Positions 17,681 through 27,139 are shown, numbered from the stretch's first letter. The stretch is DNA of 64,000 nt from Candidatus Gastranaerophilales bacterium (GCA_944322745.1 CALUPV010000003.1:62001-126000); one strand, 5' to 3'. The notes: a model not told the origin generated them from the letters alone. Made by a program: numbers and translations.

Positions 17681-18895
17681 TTTGAAATTATATTTAGGTA
17701 AAATCTTATTTAGTAATTTTACGGTTGGTTTAATATCAGATTCAATACCTTTAGAGTCTTTATAGGCAGCAGGAGCTTCATCTATAGTTTCAGGGCAAAT
17801 ACAACTTGTGTATATACCATTCATTGAAGCTTTATAATCTTGCAGTTGAATATTTCTTGCAGCTTGTAATCTTGAAAATTTTCTTCCTGCTCCATGCGGA
17901 GCAGAATTATTCCAGTCTTGATTGCCTTGACCTACAGCAATAATAGCACCATCTTTCATATTTAAAGGAATAATAACTTTTTGTCCTGCTCTTGCACTGA
18001 TTGCACCTTTTCTTATAATATTATCTTCTCCAATATAATTATGTATACTTTCAAAGGAAGAAACTTCTTTCCAACCCATGTGTTTAATAATCTCATCTGC
18101 AATAATACGTCTGTTTAATTGTGCATATTTTTGAGCAAGTTGCATATCTTGTAAATATTCTTTTGCTTCATCACTGGTTAAATATGATAATTCAGGTATT
18201 CTGTATGGATTTTGTTGCATTGCTATGTTCTGATGATGTGTAAATACTTTTTTTCCAAAATTACGGGAACCTGAATGTATTAATAAATAAGTTTTACCAT
18301 TATTGCTTTTATCAATTTCAATAAAATGATTGCCTCTGCCTAATGTTCCTAAACCAGCAATCATTTTATCTGTTGAAGTTTTTAATTTATAATTACAAAT
18401 TTCTTCTAAAGCTTTTTTTATAGCTTTAATGTGAGTATTTAAAGATGTGGGAAATTTTGGATGTGATGAAGCAATATATGTTCTGATAATTTCATCTAAT
18501 TTTTTGAAATCAATTTCATCTCCATTTGTATCTATCTCACAGCATAACATGCCACATCCTATATCACCGCTAATTAAGCTTGGAATAATTTCTCCGTTTT
18601 TACCTATTGGAGCTGTAAACCCTACGGGTACAGACTTACCGGCATGAGTATCCGGCATAATTCTAACGGGTATGTCTTTAAAAACAGGGTGTGAACAGAT
18701 AGATTTTATTTGTGCTTTAGTTTGTTCATCTATATTTTGGGTGAATACTTTTGCAGTTGTTTGGCTGCCTTTTATTTGAAGTGTATTTGACTCTATGCTA
18801 CTCCTGAAACTAATATTATTTTTTAATATGGCTTTTTGAGCAGTTTTTTTATAATAATTATTTGATGACGATATATTTATATTATTTATTATCAT
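17669..18895 (-). CDS. rtcB: RtcB-family RNA ligase with N-terminal extension
   Basis: A 408-residue GTP-dependent 3'-phosphate/5'-OH RNA ligase. Metal-site motifs are clear: MPDTHAGKSVPVG (residues 80-92; D82, H84) and GDIGCGM (110-116; C114), then GTLGRGNHFIEI, HSGSRNFGKK and GAISARAGQKV. SAPHGAGRKFSR contains the histidine that is guanylylated in characterised RtcB. The first 40 residues are an extra Asn/Ser-rich extension containing NNISFRSS, which matches the SF-type N-terminal motif elsewhere in the window. RtcB repairs cleaved tRNA or rRNA. No archease or RtcA gene is adjacent. It converges on the effector-like cassettes. Confidence 0.9.
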   Translation of the reverse strand: MIINNINISSSNNYYKKTAQKAILKNNISFRSSIESNTLQIKGSQTTAKVFTQNIDEQTKAQIKSICSHPVFKDIPVRIMPDTHAGKSVPVGFTAPIGKNGEIIPSLISGDIGCGMLCCEIDTNGDEIDFKKLDEIIRTYIASSHPKFPTSLNTHIKAIKKALEEICNYKLKTSTDKMIAGLGTLGRGNHFIEIDKSNNGKTYLLIHSGSRNFGKKVFTHHQNIAMQQNPYRIPELSYLTSDEAKEYLQDMQLAQKYAQLNRRIIADEIIKHMGWKEVSSFESIHNYIGEDNIIRKGAISARAGQKVIIPLNMKDGAIIAVGQGNQDWNNSAPHGAGRKFSRLQAARNIQLQDYKASMNGIYTSCICPETIDEAPAAYKDSKGIESDIKPTVKLLNKILPKYNFKDKK

Positions 18896-19035
18896 ATTAT
18901 TTCAGCTTTATAAAAGTTTATCCAAAAATATAAATAATCCCCAAGAATATAAATTATTGCTTTTTTTTAAAAATTTGTTAAATATTATTAAAATATTAGA
19001 GTTACTTTTTAAGTTTAATATGTTACTTTATAGAT

Positions 19036-20037
19036 ATGTCAAATATAAATTGGAATCAATTTTCAAATAACTTTATGAACAACTTTAATAGAGTTGCTCA
19101 AAATAATGTTCCAAATACATCTCAAGTTGTTCAAAACCAAAATCAACAGGTAAATACACCATATATAGCACAGCCTTTTTTACCGCAAACAACGGCACAA
19201 TTAAGTAAAACAATTGCAGAATTGAGTGTATTAAATCAACAGCAGACTATGAATATGCTTAAGGATTTACTGCAGTTCCCAAAAAATTTTGAACAACTTT
19301 TAACTCAATTAGCTGTAAATCCAAATGAATCTAATCAAAAAATAGCATTATTGTTATTAGCATCTTCACTTAATACAAGCCAGTTATCATCTTTGCTTCA
19401 AAATAACTCTAAGCAAGCTATGACTAATTTATATCAAATGCTTGCGCAGTATAACGAACTTGGTATAAGTCTTAAAGATGAACAATTAGGGCAATTAACC
19501 AAGTTGATTTCATTTGTAGCTGCTTCAAGTACGTCTGATGTTCAAACAATAAGAACTACAATGTTAATGTATCTTCCTTGGCTTCCTTTAACTGATCCGA
19601 ATGCATTTAAACTTGAGATAGCAGGTAAAGCTTTAGATTCAGGTGCAATTAGTGATGATTTTGTTACTGTTCTTATAGCTACCGAAAATTATGGTAACTT
19701 GCAGGCTGATATATATAAAACACAAGAAGATGGGATAAAGATAGAATTAATTTCTTCAGATACATTTCCTCAAAATGATTTTGTTGTTTTAATGAAAGAA
19801 GAAAGTAAAAAATATAGTATAAATATAAATTTTGAACTTTCTAAAAAAGAGTCTTTTAATAAGGAAAAGAATGAAAAGTCACAAATACAGGTTTGTATGA
19901 ATACAAGCCCGGGTGTAAATCCTTTTCTATTATTAATATCTAATGCATTAATAAAAAATGTACATATAATAGACAGTAAAGAAAACTTACGAGAACAACG
20001 AAAAGAGAAACTGGATAATGGCAAAAGTGAAAACTAA
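19036..20037 (+). CDS. Gln/Asn-rich protein of unknown function (possibly FliK-like C-terminus)
   Basis: 333 residues, not recognised with confidence. Residues 1-70 are rich in Asn and Gln (NNFMNNFNRVAQNN, QNQNQQ). A helical leucine-rich middle (about 75-170) is followed by YLPWLPL and then an alternating strand pattern (DDFVTVLIATENYGNLQADIY, DGIKIELIS). The C-terminal strand pattern is reminiscent of flagellar hook-length control (FliK-like) C-termini, but this is only a resemblance. There is no signal peptide or membrane segment. The last 20 bases overlap the start of radA, so the two are cotranscribed. Confidence 0.7.
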   Translation: MSNINWNQFSNNFMNNFNRVAQNNVPNTSQVVQNQNQQVNTPYIAQPFLPQTTAQLSKTIAELSVLNQQQTMNMLKDLLQFPKNFEQLLTQLAVNPNESNQKIALLLLASSLNTSQLSSLLQNNSKQAMTNLYQMLAQYNELGISLKDEQLGQLTKLISFVAASSTSDVQTIRTTMLMYLPWLPLTDPNAFKLEIAGKALDSGAISDDFVTVLIATENYGNLQADIYKTQEDGIKIELISSDTFPQNDFVVLMKEESKKYSININFELSKKESFNKEKNEKSQIQVCMNTSPGVNPFLLLISNALIKNVHIIDSKENLREQRKEKLDNGKSEN

Positions 20038-21385
20038 ATGGGTATGTCAAAATTGCGGATATGAAACACCTAAATATATAGGTAAATGTCCTGATTGTGG
20101 CAGTTGGGGAACTTTAACGGAGGAAGTTGAGGTTAAGTCATCCAATCTTTCACAAAGTGTCATTATTGATGAGAGTCCTGTATGTTTAATTAATGAGATA
20201 GAAATAACCGAAAGTATTAAATTACCTACAGGTTTTGAGGAATTAGACAGAGTATTGGGCGGAGGTTTAGTACAAGGTTCCTTGGTTTTACTGGCTGGAG
20301 ATCCTGGAATCGGTAAATCTACTCTTATTCTCCAAACATCCGGTAATATATGTAAACAAGGCAAAAAGCTTTTATATATTTGTGCAGAAGAATCAGGTTC
20401 GCAGGTTAAACTAAGAGCTCAAAGATTAGATGTTAATACTGATAATCTTTATGTATATTCACAAACTAATTTAGAGAATATTGTTAATCAAATTGATATT
20501 TTAAAGCCTGATTTATTAGTTATAGATTCAATTCAATCAATATATACATCGAATATTACAAGTTCATCGGGAAGTGTTTCTCAAATTCGAGAATGTACCA
20601 ATATATTAATGGATATAGCAAAGAATAAAAATATTACGGTAATTGTAATCGGACATGTAACAAAAGACGGTAATATAGCAGGACCTAAAATACTTGAACA
20701 TATGGTTGATACGGTTATATATTTTGAAGGTGATAAATATAAATCCCAAAGATTATTGCGTTCAATAAAAAATCGTTTTGGTTCAACAAATGAAATAGGT
20801 GTATTCAATATGGTTGAAAATGGCTTGGAGGAAGTTAAAAATCCAAGTGAATTGTTTATGAAAGAACGAAATGAAAATGCTACCCCTGGGAGTGTCATAA
20901 TAGCAACATTAGAAGGTACAAGGGCATTATTAGTAGAAGTTCAAGCTTTAGTAGGAACAACATCATATCCTTCACCAAGAAGAGTTTCAACGGGTGTTGA
21001 ATATAACAGACTTCTTCAAATTATAGCAGTTTTAGAAAAAAGAATAGGTTTAAACCTTTCTAAACATGATGTATATGTAAATGTTATAGGTGGTATAGAA
21101 ATAGATGAACCTGCTGCCGATTTAGGTATAGCATTGGCAGTTGCGACTTGCTATAGAGATGTTGTAGTAGATTCTGATTGTGTAATAATTGGTGAAATAA
21201 GTTTATCAGGCGAAATAAGAAATGTATCAAATATTGAAAAACGTATTTATGAAGCTCAAAAGTTAGGATTTAAAAAAGCAATTATTCCTAAACTTACAAA
21301 AAAACTTCCTGATAATTTTGATATACAAATTATTCAAGTTCCTCGTTTAATGGATGCTATTTCAGCTTGTGTTTCAAAAAAATAA
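20018..21385 (+). CDS. radA: DNA repair protein RadA/Sms
   Basis: A 455-residue branch-migration ATPase acting in homologous recombination. A C4 zinc finger (C10, C13, C24, C27) begins the protein. It is followed by a RecA-like core with Walker A GDPGIGKST and the RadA-specific KNRFG motif (IKNRFGSTNE), then a Lon-protease-like C-terminal domain (GTRALLVEVQALV, GIEIDEPAADLGIA). Length is typical. The ATG lies within the 3' end of the preceding gene, and a bidirectional terminator follows. Confidence 0.95.
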   Translation: MAKVKTKWVCQNCGYETPKYIGKCPDCGSWGTLTEEVEVKSSNLSQSVIIDESPVCLINEIEITESIKLPTGFEELDRVLGGGLVQGSLVLLAGDPGIGKSTLILQTSGNICKQGKKLLYICAEESGSQVKLRAQRLDVNTDNLYVYSQTNLENIVNQIDILKPDLLVIDSIQSIYTSNITSSSGSVSQIRECTNILMDIAKNKNITVIVIGHVTKDGNIAGPKILEHMVDTVIYFEGDKYKSQRLLRSIKNRFGSTNEIGVFNMVENGLEEVKNPSELFMKERNENATPGSVIIATLEGTRALLVEVQALVGTTSYPSPRRVSTGVEYNRLLQIIAVLEKRIGLNLSKHDVYVNVIGGIEIDEPAADLGIALAVATCYRDVVVDSDCVIIGEISLSGEIRNVSNIEKRIYEAQKLGFKKAIIPKLTKKLPDNFDIQIIQVPRLMDAISACVSKK

Positions 21386-21400
21386 TTTATGTAATAAAAA

Positions 21401-21430
21401 AAAGACCTATATTTTATAGGTCTTTTTCTT
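21401..21430. terminator. bidirectional terminator between radA and the DegT gene
   Basis: AAAGACCTATA (21401-21411) pairs with TATAGGTCTTT (21415-21425) around a 3-base loop. An A-run lies before the stem and a T-run after it, so it can serve both converging genes. Confidence 0.85.
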
Positions 21431-21446
21431 TTGAATAAATATTATA

Positions 21447-22565
21447 TTAAACTTTTTGTTTAGTCATATTCAAACATTTAACAACTGTTTCAACAACTGT
21501 TTTTTGTTCTTCTTCAGTTAACTCTGCAAACATAGGAAGTGACATAACAAGTTTAGTATCTTTTTCAGTTAGAGGTAAATCGCCTTCTTTATATCCTAAA
21601 TCTTTGTGTAATTTTTGTAAGTGTAAAGGAACAGGATAATAAATCATAGCGCCAACACCGTTTTCCTGAAGAAGTTTATGAACTTCATCACGATTTTCAA
21701 TTCTGATTGTATATTGGTGGTAAACGCAATATGAATCGTGAATTTCTTTCGGAGTTAAAATTTCAGGATATTTAGCAAATAATTCATTATATCTGTAAGC
21801 ATTTTCTCTTCTTGCTTTATTCCATTCATCAATATAATTTAATTTAACTCTTAAAATAGCAGCTTGGATTTCATCTAATCTTGAGTTAACGCCAAGTTCA
21901 TCGTGATAATATCTAACAGCACCGCCATGATTTCTTAAAGCAACAACTCTATCAAATAAAGCTTTATCGTTGCATGTAATCATACCGCCATCGCCCATAC
22001 CGCCAAGGTTTTTAGTAGGATAGAAGCTGAAGCAACCAAAATCACCGAATGTACCAACTTTCTGACCTTTATATTCAGCACCGATAGCTTGGCAGCAGTC
22101 TTCAACAACTTTTAGATTATGTCTTTTGGCAATATCCATAATCTTATCCATTTCAGCAGGTTGTCCGTATAAGTGAACAGGAATAATTGCTTTAGTTTTT
22201 GGAGTAATTGCAGCTTCAATTTTATCTGCATCAATATTGAATGTATCAGGATTAATATCAACAAAAACAGGAGTAGCACCTGCTAAACCAATTGCACTTG
22301 CTGTAGCAACAAATGTAAATGCTGTTGTAATAACTTCGTCGCCTCTTTTGATATCTAATGCTCTTAAAGCTAAATGAAGAGCATCTGTTCCTGAATTTAA
22401 ACCAAGTGAAAATTTAGAACCTACATAATTTGCAAACTCTTCTTGAAGTGCTTTATTGTGTTTACCTAAAATATATGAACCTGAAGCTAATACTTCAAGA
22501 ACTTCTTTTTCAATTTCTTTGCCGATTTTTGCATATTGTCTTTTTGAATCCAAAATAGGTATCAT
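21447..22565 (-). CDS. DegT/DnrJ/EryC1/StrS-family PLP aminotransferase
   Basis: A 372-residue sugar or keto-group aminotransferase. It shows the family opening MIPILDSKRQY, SGSYILGKH, LNSGTDALHLALRAL, VEDCCQAIGAEYKG, and the PLP-lysine block FYPTKNLGGMGDGGM, then ALRNHG and SRLDEIQAAIL. These enzymes make amino sugars for surface polysaccharides. With no other sugar-nucleotide gene nearby, the substrate is unknown. It is monocistronic or preceded by a 60-base gap from its own start. Confidence 0.9.
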   Translation of the reverse strand: MIPILDSKRQYAKIGKEIEKEVLEVLASGSYILGKHNKALQEEFANYVGSKFSLGLNSGTDALHLALRALDIKRGDEVITTAFTFVATASAIGLAGATPVFVDINPDTFNIDADKIEAAITPKTKAIIPVHLYGQPAEMDKIMDIAKRHNLKVVEDCCQAIGAEYKGQKVGTFGDFGCFSFYPTKNLGGMGDGGMITCNDKALFDRVVALRNHGGAVRYYHDELGVNSRLDEIQAAILRVKLNYIDEWNKARRENAYRYNELFAKYPEILTPKEIHDSYCVYHQYTIRIENRDEVHKLLQENGVGAMIYYPVPLHLQKLHKDLGYKEGDLPLTEKDTKLVMSLPMFAELTEEEQKTVVETVVKCLNMTKQKV

Positions 22566-22647
22566 AATTTTCTCCTATAAACTTACTACCAACTATATAA
22601 ATAGTTTAGCACATATAAATACTGCCTTTATATATTCTTTATAATTT

Positions 22648-23475
22648 TTATTCTTTTATTCCGCCATTTAATATATCGTTTATAAAATATTTTCTTCCAA
22701 GCAGAAATACTCCAATTACGGGAAGGCAGCATATGACAGAGAAGGCGCAAAGGGCTCCCCAGTCTGTAATTTCTCTAAAACTTCCTTTAAAGTTAGCAAG
22801 TGCTAACGGCAGAGTTCTCATAGAATCAGAATTAGTAACTATTAAAGGCCACATAAAACTGTTCCAAGTTGTAATAAAAGTGAAGATAGCTAACGTCATT
22901 AAAGCCGGAAGTGCTAAAGGAAGTGCTATTTTGTAGAATACTTGAAAAGTATTACATCCGTCTATTTTGGCAGATGATTCCATATCGTCAGGCATGGATT
23001 TAAACCATTGGCGCATCATAAAAACCCCAAATCCTCCAAATAATCCGGGGACTATTAATGCCCAATATGTATCAATCCAATGAAATTGTTTCATAATAAA
23101 AAATAAAGGTACAATGTTTACTTGTGGTGGTATCATCATTGAAACAAGTATTAGAATAAATAATATTTCTTTGTGTTTAAACTCAAAACGAGCAAAAGCA
23201 TAACCTGCCAGAGCAGAAATTATCACCTGACCAATTGTCGTTGCAATTGCAACAAACATACTGTTGAAAAAATATCTGAAAATATCAACATTATTTATTA
23301 CATAAGTATAATTTTCTAATGTGCAAGGGTTTGGAATAAGATTAAAATTATTTGTAAAAATTTGCTTATCAGTCATAAAAGATAAACTGAACATGTAAAC
23401 AAACGGCAATAACATTGATATTGCACCAATAATAAGTATTAAATACCCTATTGTTTTATAGAATTTTTTATACAT
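22648..23475 (-). CDS. carbohydrate ABC transporter permease (MalG/CUT1 type), orphan
   Basis: 275 residues with about six membrane segments, starting IGYLILIIGAISMLLPFVYM. The cytoplasmic EAA loop reads DGCNTFQVFYKIALPLALPA, which is the ATPase docking site. The C-terminus (LLGRKYFINDILNGGIKE) is typical of MalG-like permeases. It would normally pair with a MalF-type permease, a solute-binding protein and an ATPase, none of which is in this window. It starts 3 bases after the exonuclease gene, so expression is coupled to that gene. The transported sugar is unknown. Confidence 0.88.
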   Translation of the reverse strand: MYKKFYKTIGYLILIIGAISMLLPFVYMFSLSFMTDKQIFTNNFNLIPNPCTLENYTYVINNVDIFRYFFNSMFVAIATTIGQVIISALAGYAFARFEFKHKEILFILILVSMMIPPQVNIVPLFFIMKQFHWIDTYWALIVPGLFGGFGVFMMRQWFKSMPDDMESSAKIDGCNTFQVFYKIALPLALPALMTLAIFTFITTWNSFMWPLIVTNSDSMRTLPLALANFKGSFREITDWGALCAFSVICCLPVIGVFLLGRKYFINDILNGGIKE

Positions 23476-23478
23476 TTA

Positions 23479-24411
23479 TTATACGTGTTCAGGTCTTCTG
23501 TCTGATTTAATAATATGAATATTTCTGGTTTCAGAAAGCATTTGTCTTGCAGCAGCTAATTTTTCCCTGTTTTCTTTGCTGATGCTTCCTGATGCAATAA
23601 GTCTGTCTACAAAATTATTATTTAGTTTTACTGCTTTAGGCAGTGCCCCTATTTCATCTAAAACATCTTTTATTTCAACAAAATCATATGCATAAGATTG
23701 TTTAGATTGATATACAAGCGTTTCACCATTTGGAGAATGAATGCTTTCCCCGCCTTTTTCAAAATATAATCTGAAGATTGATTTTAAATCTTGCATTTCA
23801 GACTGCATGGTTTGGACAGCCTGCTGAATTCTAAGGTATCTTTCAAATAAATAATCAACATTATCAAGCTGTTGAATTTGCCAGGCATATTTTTTTTCAT
23901 AAAGTTTTTTAAGTTCAGGATATGCTTTAGCAAGTCCTTCAGTATCAGCCATTGCTCTATGGCGTGTTGAAAACTCTACATTAAATTTATTCATCAAACT
24001 CTCTAAACCGCAAGATTCAATATCAGGATATACTTCCTTAAACATCATCTGAGAGTCAATTCTTGGGTTAGAAATTGGTTTACCTGTAGTTCTAATGCTT
24101 GCTTCATTTATAAATGAGTAATCAAAAATAGCATTATGAGCAACAATAGGATAATCCGCAATAAAGTCTAAAATCATAGGCATTACTTCAGCTTCAGTTG
24201 GAGCATCTTTAACATCATCTTCAGTAATACCGTGAACAGCAATACTTGATTTTCTAATGTGTTGTTCCGGATTAATTAAAGTCTCAAATCTGTCTTTCAT
24301 TTTACCGTTTTCTAACCTGATAGCGGCAAATTCAACCATTTTCTCTTTTGTATGGTCTAAACCTGTTGTTTCAACATCTAAAACTATTTCAATACACTTT
24401 TTCTTAGGCAC
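23479..24411 (-). CDS. DEDDh 3'-5' exonuclease (DnaQ-like)
   Basis: 310 residues. The N-terminal exonuclease domain shows ExoI VLDVETTGLDH, ExoII AHNAIFDYSF and ExoIII HRAMADTEG (His-type, DEDDh), with HGITEDDV between them as in DNA polymerase III epsilon. The remaining 130 residues are helical, charged and unrecognised, so this is probably not the plain replicative proofreader. The start is GTG 24411, with a strong AGAGGGAG (24430-24423) upstream and no in-frame ATG nearer. It is cotranscribed with the orphan permease. Confidence 0.88.
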   Translation of the reverse strand: MPKKKCIEIVLDVETTGLDHTKEKMVEFAAIRLENGKMKDRFETLINPEQHIRKSSIAVHGITEDDVKDAPTEAEVMPMILDFIADYPIVAHNAIFDYSFINEASIRTTGKPISNPRIDSQMMFKEVYPDIESCGLESLMNKFNVEFSTRHRAMADTEGLAKAYPELKKLYEKKYAWQIQQLDNVDYLFERYLRIQQAVQTMQSEMQDLKSIFRLYFEKGGESIHSPNGETLVYQSKQSYAYDFVEIKDVLDEIGALPKAVKLNNNFVDRLIASGSISKENREKLAAARQMLSETRNIHIIKSDRRPEHV

Positions 24412-24558
24412 AAACTCAAAATCTCCCTCTATAAATAAATAATATCACAAAGATAAACAACGGGCAAAACGGCTTAATTTTACTAAGCTAAATATTAATT
24501 GCTTTATTAATATATCGGTAGTAACATATATATAAGAACATATAAATGGATTTTAAGT

Positions 24559-24765
24559 ATGGGAAGAATTGTTTTAAACAGAGATAAATGCAAAGCTTGT
24601 TATTTATGTGTTGATGCTTGTCCTAATAAGGTTTTGGAAGTAGACAAAAGTGTTAATGCTTTGGGGTACTATCCTATAAAAGTGAATCCGGATAAAACAT
24701 GTATAGGTTGTGCAATGTGTGCAAGGGTTTGCCCTGATATTGCGATTGAAAAGGTGTACAGATGA
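24559..24765 (+). CDS. korD: 2-oxoacid:ferredoxin oxidoreductase delta subunit (2x4Fe-4S ferredoxin)
   Basis: 68 residues with two complete 4Fe-4S motifs, CKACYLCVDACPN and CIGCAMCARVCPD. It is the electron-transfer subunit of the KorDABC-type complex encoded by the next three genes and overlaps the alpha gene by 4 bases. The Shine-Dalgarno is weak. The assignment is fixed mainly by the operon. Confidence 0.9.
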   Translation: MGRIVLNRDKCKACYLCVDACPNKVLEVDKSVNALGYYPIKVNPDKTCIGCAMCARVCPDIAIEKVYR

Positions 24766-25859
24766 AAAAAGAAAAAGAGCTTTTAAAAGGTAATTATGCT
24801 ATTGCTCAGGCAGCAATTCAAGCAGGGTGTCAGAGTTATTTTGGTTATCCGATAACACCTCAAAGTGAGATAGGTGAATATTTAAGTGAGAAAATGCCTG
24901 AAAATGGCAGAGTTTTTGTAGCTGCAGAAAGTGAAGTTGCTGCAATTAATATGTTGTTAGGAGCTGGTTCTACAGGTGTTAAGGCAATGACATCATCATC
25001 TTCTTGTGCCGTTGCTTTAATGCAAGAAGGGTTGTCATTTATTGCAGGTGATGAAATTCCTTGTGTGCTTGTCAGTGTTATGAGAGGCGGTCCCGGGTTG
25101 GGTTATATCTATCCTTCTCAAGGTGATTATTATCAAGCAACAAAAGGTGGCGGTAACGGTGATTATAAAATTGTTACTTTTGCTCCGAGCAGTGTTCAGG
25201 AATGTGTTGATTTAACATATAAGTGTTTTTACGTATCTCAAAAATACAGAACACCTGTTTGTTTGTTGGCAGACGGTATGTTGGGGCAAATGATGGAACC
25301 TGCTGTTGTGGGTGAATATCCGTATGAAGAAATTGATCAATCTTCTTGGGCATTAGATGGAGCTAAAGATAGAGAACCAAGATATATTGCTTCTATTGAG
25401 CGTGAACAAGAAACTTTAAGAAAACGTGTAGTTAAGATTTTTGAAAAATATAATCAAATTCTGGAAAATGAAAATTTGTTCGAAAAATATGAAATAGACG
25501 GTGCAAAACTTGTAATAACAGCATTTGGAAGTATAGCAAGAATTGCGAAGGCAGCAGTTAAAATGGCAAGAAAAAAAGGTTTAAAAGTTGGTTTATTCAG
25601 ACCTATTATGCTAAATCCGTTCCCTGAAAAAATAGTTGCGGAAATAGCACAAAAGGTAGATGGTATTTTAGATATTGAACTTAATTGCGGTCAAATGCTT
25701 CAAGATATAAAAGCAAGTATTGCAGGTGTTGCAAGTATTCCTGTTGAATTTTTCGGAAGACCTGCAGGTATGATGATGACTGTTGAAGAAATTTATGAAC
25801 AAATTGAAATAGCATACAAAAAGATAGTAGAGAAAAAATATGGAACAGCTTGTATATAA
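24762..25859 (+). CDS. korA: 2-oxoacid:ferredoxin oxidoreductase alpha subunit (VorB/KorA type)
   Basis: 365 residues. LLKGNYAIAQAAIQAGCQSYFGYPITPQSE is spread over the N-terminus and is characteristic of the alpha subunit. AAESEVAAINMLLGA, and later LFRPIMLNPFP and a C-terminal transketolase-like domain, follow. The complex oxidatively decarboxylates a 2-oxoacid to acyl-CoA, reducing ferredoxin. Sequence alone does not say whether the substrate is 2-oxoglutarate or branched-chain oxoacids. It overlaps korD and korB. Confidence 0.9.
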   Translation: MKKEKELLKGNYAIAQAAIQAGCQSYFGYPITPQSEIGEYLSEKMPENGRVFVAAESEVAAINMLLGAGSTGVKAMTSSSSCAVALMQEGLSFIAGDEIPCVLVSVMRGGPGLGYIYPSQGDYYQATKGGGNGDYKIVTFAPSSVQECVDLTYKCFYVSQKYRTPVCLLADGMLGQMMEPAVVGEYPYEEIDQSSWALDGAKDREPRYIASIEREQETLRKRVVKIFEKYNQILENENLFEKYEIDGAKLVITAFGSIARIAKAAVKMARKKGLKVGLFRPIMLNPFPEKIVAEIAQKVDGILDIELNCGQMLQDIKASIAGVASIPVEFFGRPAGMMMTVEEIYEQIEIAYKKIVEKKYGTACI

Positions 25860-26595
25860 AAAGCCCGATTCAATAAGGGATGATTTTAGGATAACTTTTT
25901 GCCCCGGTTGTGATCATGGAGTTGCAGTTAAACTGGTAGCTGAAGTTCTTGATGAGCTTGGAGTAAGAGAAAATACAATCGGTATAGCATCTGTCGGATG
26001 CAGTGTTTTTTCATATGATTTTTTCAATATTGATATAGTTGAAGCTCCTCACGGACGATCATTGGCTGTAGCTACAGGCGTTAAACGTTCAAAACCTGAT
26101 AAAGTTGTATTCACATATCAAGGTGATGGTGATTTAGCCAGTATTGGTATAGGTGAAACAATCCATGCTATGACAAGAGGTGAAAAAGTTACTGCTATTT
26201 GTATAAATAATACAACCTACGGTATGACGGGAGGACAAGCAGGTCCTACCACTCTGATAGGTCAGGTAACTACAACAACAACTAAAGGTCGTAAGGTTGA
26301 AATTTCAGGTTATCCTTTAAAAGTTGCTGAAGTTTTAAAAGAAATAGACGGTACTGCTTTTGTTGCAAGAGTCACTTTAGATAGTCCCCAAGCAATAATG
26401 AATGCAAAAAAATGTATAAAAAAAGCATTCGAAGCACAACTAAAAGGTTTAGGAACAGGGTTTGTTGAAATTTTAGCAACTTGTCCTACAAACTGGAAAA
26501 TGACACCTCAACAAGCGCATGCTCGTGTTAGAGGGGAAATGTCTGAAGTATTTAGACCAGGGATATATAAAGATAAAGTAAGCGAGGCAAAATAA
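25840..26595 (+). CDS. korB: 2-oxoacid:ferredoxin oxidoreductase beta subunit (TPP-binding)
   Basis: 251 residues. FCPGCDHGV provides a conserved cysteine pair. GDGDLASIGIGETIHA with INNTTYGMTGGQAGPTT forms the thiamine-diphosphate/Mg binding block. ATCPTNWKM near the C-terminus is typical of Kor and Vor beta subunits. It overlaps the alpha gene by 20 bases and the gamma gene by one, which favours balanced translation of the complex. Confidence 0.9.
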   Translation: MEQLVYKKPDSIRDDFRITFCPGCDHGVAVKLVAEVLDELGVRENTIGIASVGCSVFSYDFFNIDIVEAPHGRSLAVATGVKRSKPDKVVFTYQGDGDLASIGIGETIHAMTRGEKVTAICINNTTYGMTGGQAGPTTLIGQVTTTTTKGRKVEISGYPLKVAEVLKEIDGTAFVARVTLDSPQAIMNAKKCIKKAFEAQLKGLGTGFVEILATCPTNWKMTPQQAHARVRGEMSEVFRPGIYKDKVSEAK

Positions 26596-27131
26596 TGGAT
26601 TCTAATGTATTAATAGCCGGTTTTGGCGGACAGGGGGTATTATTTATTGGTCAATTATTTGCCGGTGCTTGTATGAATGAAGGTTTAAATGTTACTTGGT
26701 TTCCTGCTTATGGTGCTGAAATGAGAGGTGGGACAGTTAACTGTACCGTTTGTATGTCAGATGAAGAAGTTGCATGTGCTTTTGTTGATAAACCTAAAAA
26801 TGTAATTGCTTTAAATGGTCCTTCTTTTGAAAGATTTGAAAGTCAGATTGTTCCCGGCGGATTAATGGTTGTTAATTCTTCTTTGGTAAAATCAGAACCC
26901 AAAAGAAAAGATATTACTTATAAATTTGTTCCTATGACTGATATAGCAAATACCGTAGGAAATCAAAAGATGGCTAACATTGTTTCATTAGGGGCTTTTA
27001 TAAAGGCATTTCCTATTGTGAAGAAAGACAGCATAATTGATTTAATGAAGCAAAAATTGACAGGTAAAAAGGCAGAAATGCTTGAAGGCAATATTAAGGC
27101 CTTAGAACAAGGTTTTGCAGCTGTAAACTAA
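26595..27131 (+). CDS. korC: 2-oxoacid:ferredoxin oxidoreductase gamma subunit
   Basis: 178 residues, the CoA-binding gamma subunit. It shows the family start IAGFGGQGVLFIGQLFAGA and the AYGAEMRGGTVNCTV block. It is last in the korDABC operon, and its ATG overlaps the korB stop. No terminator hairpin is visible before the converging gene 9 bases on. Confidence 0.9.
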   Translation: MDSNVLIAGFGGQGVLFIGQLFAGACMNEGLNVTWFPAYGAEMRGGTVNCTVCMSDEEVACAFVDKPKNVIALNGPSFERFESQIVPGGLMVVNSSLVKSEPKRKDITYKFVPMTDIANTVGNQKMANIVSLGAFIKAFPIVKKDSIIDLMKQKLTGKKAEMLEGNIKALEQGFAAVN

Positions 27132-27139
27132 AACAATTT

